Shown here one piece after another: positions 32,635-34,615 of a stretch of 34,615 nt of DNA. This DNA is from Allomuricauda sp. TY007 (GTDB lineage Bacteria; Bacteroidota; Bacteroidia; Flavobacteriales; Flavobacteriaceae), in contig NZ_WUEG01000009.1 in assembly GCF_010468565.1 (NCBI RefSeq), positions 146,520 through 181,134 on the forward strand, in the 5' to 3' direction. Made by a program: the position numbers and the translations under genes. The notes beneath the pieces were generated by a model, which ran no database searches, was not told the origin of the DNA, and saw only the letters and a program-made list of their open reading frames with translations. Position 1 is the first letter of the stretch, and every line of letters begins with the position of its first letter.

Positions 32635-33318
32635 TCACTGAAACCGATAGCCAACGCCACTTTCCGTAATAATGTGTTCAGGATGGTTCGGACTATCTTC
32701 AATTTTTTTTCTTAACGTCCCTACAAATACCCGTAAATACTGGGTCTCGTTCTGATGCCCATAACCCCAGACCTCATTTAGGATGTACTGATGAGTCAAT
32801 ACCTTACCTTCATTCTTTGCAAACAGTGCCAATAGGTTGTATTCAGTTTGTGTCAATTTGATCAATTTTCTCTGTTTTTTGATGGTTCTTGCCACAAGGT
32901 CGACTTCAATGTCACCACATTGGATAATCGAATTGAGTTCAATGTTTTGATCCCTTCTCATTGCCGATCGGATACGGGCCAAGAGTTCTCCAGTCCTAAA
33001 GGGCTTGGTAAGGTAATCGGATGCGCCATTGTCCAAAGCCTTGATGATGTCCCGTTCATTGTCCTGTACCGATAGGATGATGATAGGTTTGTGATACCAG
33101 TCCCTGAGATTCACCAAAAGTTCATGTCCGCTTTTATCGGGTAATCCTATATCCAAGAGGATGGCGTCCGGCAAATGACTTGCGGCCAGAGCAATACCTT
33201 CTTTAGCATTTGCAGCTTGCAGGGTACTGTATCCATTGCTGTTCAGATTGATTTGGAGCAGTTTTCTTATCTGGGGCTCATCATCAATGATCAATATTTG
33301 TGCCTTATCCATTTTCAT
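32635..33318 (-). CDS. KdpE-like OmpR-family response regulator
   Basis: A 227-residue response regulator. The receiver domain (1-118) has the acidic pair Asp12/Asp13, the phosphorylation site Asp56 (ILLDIGLPD), and Lys105 (LTKPF). The C-terminal winged-helix DNA-binding domain (about 130-225) has KLTQTEYNLLALFAKNEGKVLTHQ and ends with GVGYRFQ. It overlaps the kinase gene by 14 bp, so the two are made together. The closest named family is KdpE, usually a regulator of the KdpFABC pump; no kdp genes are visible here, and the neighbours are trkH and trkA. Two copies of a KdpE-like box nearby suggest trkH and the helical protein as targets. Confidence 0.9.
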   Translation of the reverse strand: MKMDKAQILIIDDEPQIRKLLQINLNSNGYSTLQAANAKEGIALAASHLPDAILLDIGLPDKSGHELLVNLRDWYHKPIIILSVQDNERDIIKALDNGASDYLTKPFRTGELLARIRSAMRRDQNIELNSIIQCGDIEVDLVARTIKKQRKLIKLTQTEYNLLALFAKNEGKVLTHQYILNEVWGYGHQNETQYLRVFVGTLRKKIEDSPNHPEHIITESGVGYRFQ

Positions 33319-34426
33319 CGGTATTTATCGGGGTTTTTTCCGCTGGAATTGATATGGTGAAGAGAGAACCAGATTCCTTTCTGTTTTCCAATTGAACCTT
33401 ACCATCCATGGCTTTCGTAAAGCCTTTGACAATCGAAAGACCGAGTCCGGTACCCCCCACAGTATTGTCCAATCTGTAGAACTTTTTGAAAACGGAACCC
33501 AATTCATTTTCGGGAAAACCTTTTCCATTGTCAGAAACGATTAAAATACAACCACCCTTTGATTCATTGGCCTCAATAGTAACAATCGAATTTTTGGGCG
33601 TATGTTGAAGTGCATTATGGACAATGTTATGCAAAATATGCTCCAATAGAATCCCGTCCAATTTGAAAAGCGGTAGGTGTTCTTTGGGCTCAAAAATGAT
33701 TTCATGGTCCAATGCATCCTTTTGGTTTCTTCTAATGGTAGAAAAAATGATTTCATTGATGTCGCACCAATCTTTTTTGGGTTTGATAACCCCAGCCTCC
33801 AATCTGCTCATGCTTAACAGGTTTTCCACTTGTCGGTTCAGTCGGAGTCCTGCAATTTCTATTTCCGAATAGAGCTCAATTCTGTTACTGTCCGAAAGCT
33901 TGGAACCGTTATCTTTAATAGTATCAACAGCCCCGATAATAGTTGCAATTGGCGTCCTCAGTTCATGGGACAGGGAATTCAACAAAGTATTGTAGAGTGC
34001 TATGGATTTGAGCCCTTCTTCCTCATCCCGTTGCTTCTTTTCAAATTCCCTGATTTTGAAGGTGAGTACGGCATTGATAGAGGCGATGACAAAGTACATT
34101 AGGAACATGAGGCCGTCCTCAGGGGTCTCTATGTGGAAGGTTAGCGTTGGCGGGATAAAGAAAAAGTTCCATATCAAAGCGCTCAACAGGGCTGATATCA
34201 TCACCGGAAAAATGTCGAAGAGGATAGCATTGAGGGAGACGGCCATCAATAGGATTAGCGCAACGGCACCATAGCCAACAAAATTTACCAAAAAGAAACA
34301 GATGGTCGAAGTGAACACAATAATCAGGATGCTTATCGTATACTGTTTCCTTTTGCTGTAGTTCCTAGTTCTTAGTAAATCCAAATGTTTTTTTCCAAAG
34401 TTAGCCAGAACGGTGTTAAAAAACAC
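33305..34426 (-). CDS. Short KdpD-like sensor histidine kinase (DUF4118 domain, no N-terminal KdpD/Usp region)
   Basis: A 373-residue kinase from a GTG start (34426). No in-frame ATG exists before Met61, and an in-frame stop is at 34451-34453. Residues about 30-125 form the DUF4118 membrane module of KdpD, four helices (VGYGAVALILLMAVSLNAIL; ALIWNFFFIPPTLTFHIETP). The dimerisation domain has His154 (LSHELRTPIATIIG), and the HATPase domain has HNALQH, DNGKGFP and GGTGLGLSIVKGF. Full KdpD has in addition a ~370-residue cytoplasmic KdpD/Usp region, absent here. This short form is known in Flavobacteriaceae. It signals to the overlapping KdpE-like gene. An IS256-type element begins about 40 bp upstream of the start and may have replaced the promoter. 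Confidence 0.9.
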   Translation of the reverse strand: MFFNTVLANFGKKHLDLLRTRNYSKRKQYTISILIIVFTSTICFFLVNFVGYGAVALILLMAVSLNAILFDIFPVMISALLSALIWNFFFIPPTLTFHIETPEDGLMFLMYFVIASINAVLTFKIREFEKKQRDEEEGLKSIALYNTLLNSLSHELRTPIATIIGAVDTIKDNGSKLSDSNRIELYSEIEIAGLRLNRQVENLLSMSRLEAGVIKPKKDWCDINEIIFSTIRRNQKDALDHEIIFEPKEHLPLFKLDGILLEHILHNIVHNALQHTPKNSIVTIEANESKGGCILIVSDNGKGFPENELGSVFKKFYRLDNTVGGTGLGLSIVKGFTKAMDGKVQLENRKESGSLFTISIPAEKTPINTDENG

Positions 34427-34495
34427 AAGTGGTATAATCCTTTGATTAGGTTAATTTGAAATTTCAGAGGACTATCTCATAAAGTGTGTAAATAG

Positions 34496-34527
34496 AAAAT
34501 TAGCGGGGGCATGCCCCCGCTAATTTT
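34496..34527 (+). repeat. 32 bp perfect palindrome inside the IS left end
   Basis: The core GCGGGGGCATGCCCCCGC is flanked by AAAATTA and TAATTTT, giving a fully symmetric 32 bp sequence and a very stable hairpin followed by a T-run (34522-34529). It lies between the terminal repeat and the transposase ATG. It most likely acts as a terminator blocking transcription from outside into the transposase, or as a leader hairpin. Confidence 0.8.
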
Positions 34528-34554
34528 TTGTCTAATTTTAAATATTTGCACATT

Positions 34555-34615
34555 ATGAAGAAAGAAGAATTGTTCAACGACGATTTCCTGAAGCAGTTCA
34601 AATCGGGAGACGAGC
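34555..34615 (+). CDS. IS256-family transposase, N-terminus (3' truncated by window end)
   Basis: The ATG at 34555 opens a frame to the last base. The 20 visible residues (MKKEELFNDDFLKQFKSGDE) match the start of Mutator-type IS256-family transposases, which usually continue for about 400 residues with a DDE catalytic core. Family recognition rests on this short stretch plus the terminal-repeat sequence. No ribosome-binding site stands out. Confidence 0.8.
   Translation, partial: MKKEELFNDDFLKQFKSGDE

Larger units (their letters stand above)
34467..34615 (+). mobile_element. Left end of an IS256-family insertion sequence (partial, cut by window edge)
   Basis: The sequence from about 34468 (GGACTATCTCATAAAGTGTG) is typical of the terminal inverted repeat of IS256-family elements in Bacteroidota, and a transposase start follows at 34555. 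The precise boundary and target duplication cannot be fixed, because the right end is outside the window. It lies about 40 bp upstream of the kinase gene start, on the opposite strand. Confidence 0.75.

Noticed and set aside
1..34615. CRISPR array, tRNA or rRNA genes
   Set aside because: No regularly spaced repeats and no recognisable tRNA or rRNA sequence were seen on either strand.

Overview
The window is chromosomal DNA from a member of the Bacteroidota, most likely a marine Flavobacteriaceae (Muricauda/Maribacter-like; genus not determinable here). The signs are: an ECF sigma / FecR / SusC / SusD block, a LytTR regulator with a membrane N-terminus, TonB-dependent receptors with a CarboxypepD_reg-like N-terminal domain, many short lipoprotein signal peptides, exact TAnnTTTG promoter elements, a MoaC-MoaB fusion and a sulfatase. 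No tRNA, rRNA or CRISPR array was seen. The only mobile element is the left end of an IS256-family insertion sequence at the right edge.

Layout. (1) 1-4564 (+): a tightly packed molybdenum-cofactor operon (moeB 3' end, moaE, moaC-moaB fusion, moaA, moeA) ending in a TSUP-family anion exporter. It converges, with a 4 bp stop overlap, on a small ModE-type regulator. (2) 4989-9278 (-): a membrane-anchored LytTR regulator, then a TonB-dependent receptor and a DUF4249 lipoprotein, with a 9-12-9 direct-repeat operator between regulator and receptor. (3) 9413-9988 (-): a stand-alone DJ-1/PfpI protein with its own terminator. (4) 10119-21366: a nutrient-uptake locus. An ECF sigma factor (-) is divergent from FecR (+), which is followed by an STN-containing SusC, SusD, a SusE-position lipoprotein, an N-acyl-D-amino-acid deacylase-like lipoprotein, and an fn3 lipoprotein whose C-terminal half looks like a metal hydrolase. 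(5) 21470-26674 (-): a sulfatase followed by a large PVC-type haem-binding protein. (6) 26988-34426: a potassium/pH region with a KefB/C-type antiporter (+) and then, all on -, a truncated KdpD-like kinase, a KdpE-like regulator, an unrecognised helical protein, TrkH, TrkA and a small lipoprotein. (7) 34467-end: IS256-family left end with a perfect 32 bp palindrome before the transposase start.

How the genes fit together. The Mo operon makes molybdopterin cofactor; no molybdoenzyme is visible. The sigma/FecR/STN-SusC set has the layout of a trans-envelope signalling system that switches on its own transporter when substrate arrives. The cargo enzymes point to N-acylated or D-amino-acid-containing peptide-like substrates rather than sugars. 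In the potassium region, a 17 bp sequence made of two CTTTATA-type half-sites 11 bp apart occurs twice: just upstream of trkH and just after the kdpE stop. That makes it a strong candidate operator for the KdpE-like regulator, and suggests a KdpD-short/KdpE pair controls a Ktr/Trk-type system here, not kdpFABC.

The most promising less-described elements are the predicted KdpE boxes, the predicted LytTR operator, and the putative D-amino-acid/peptide uptake locus with its unassigned fn3 hydrolase.
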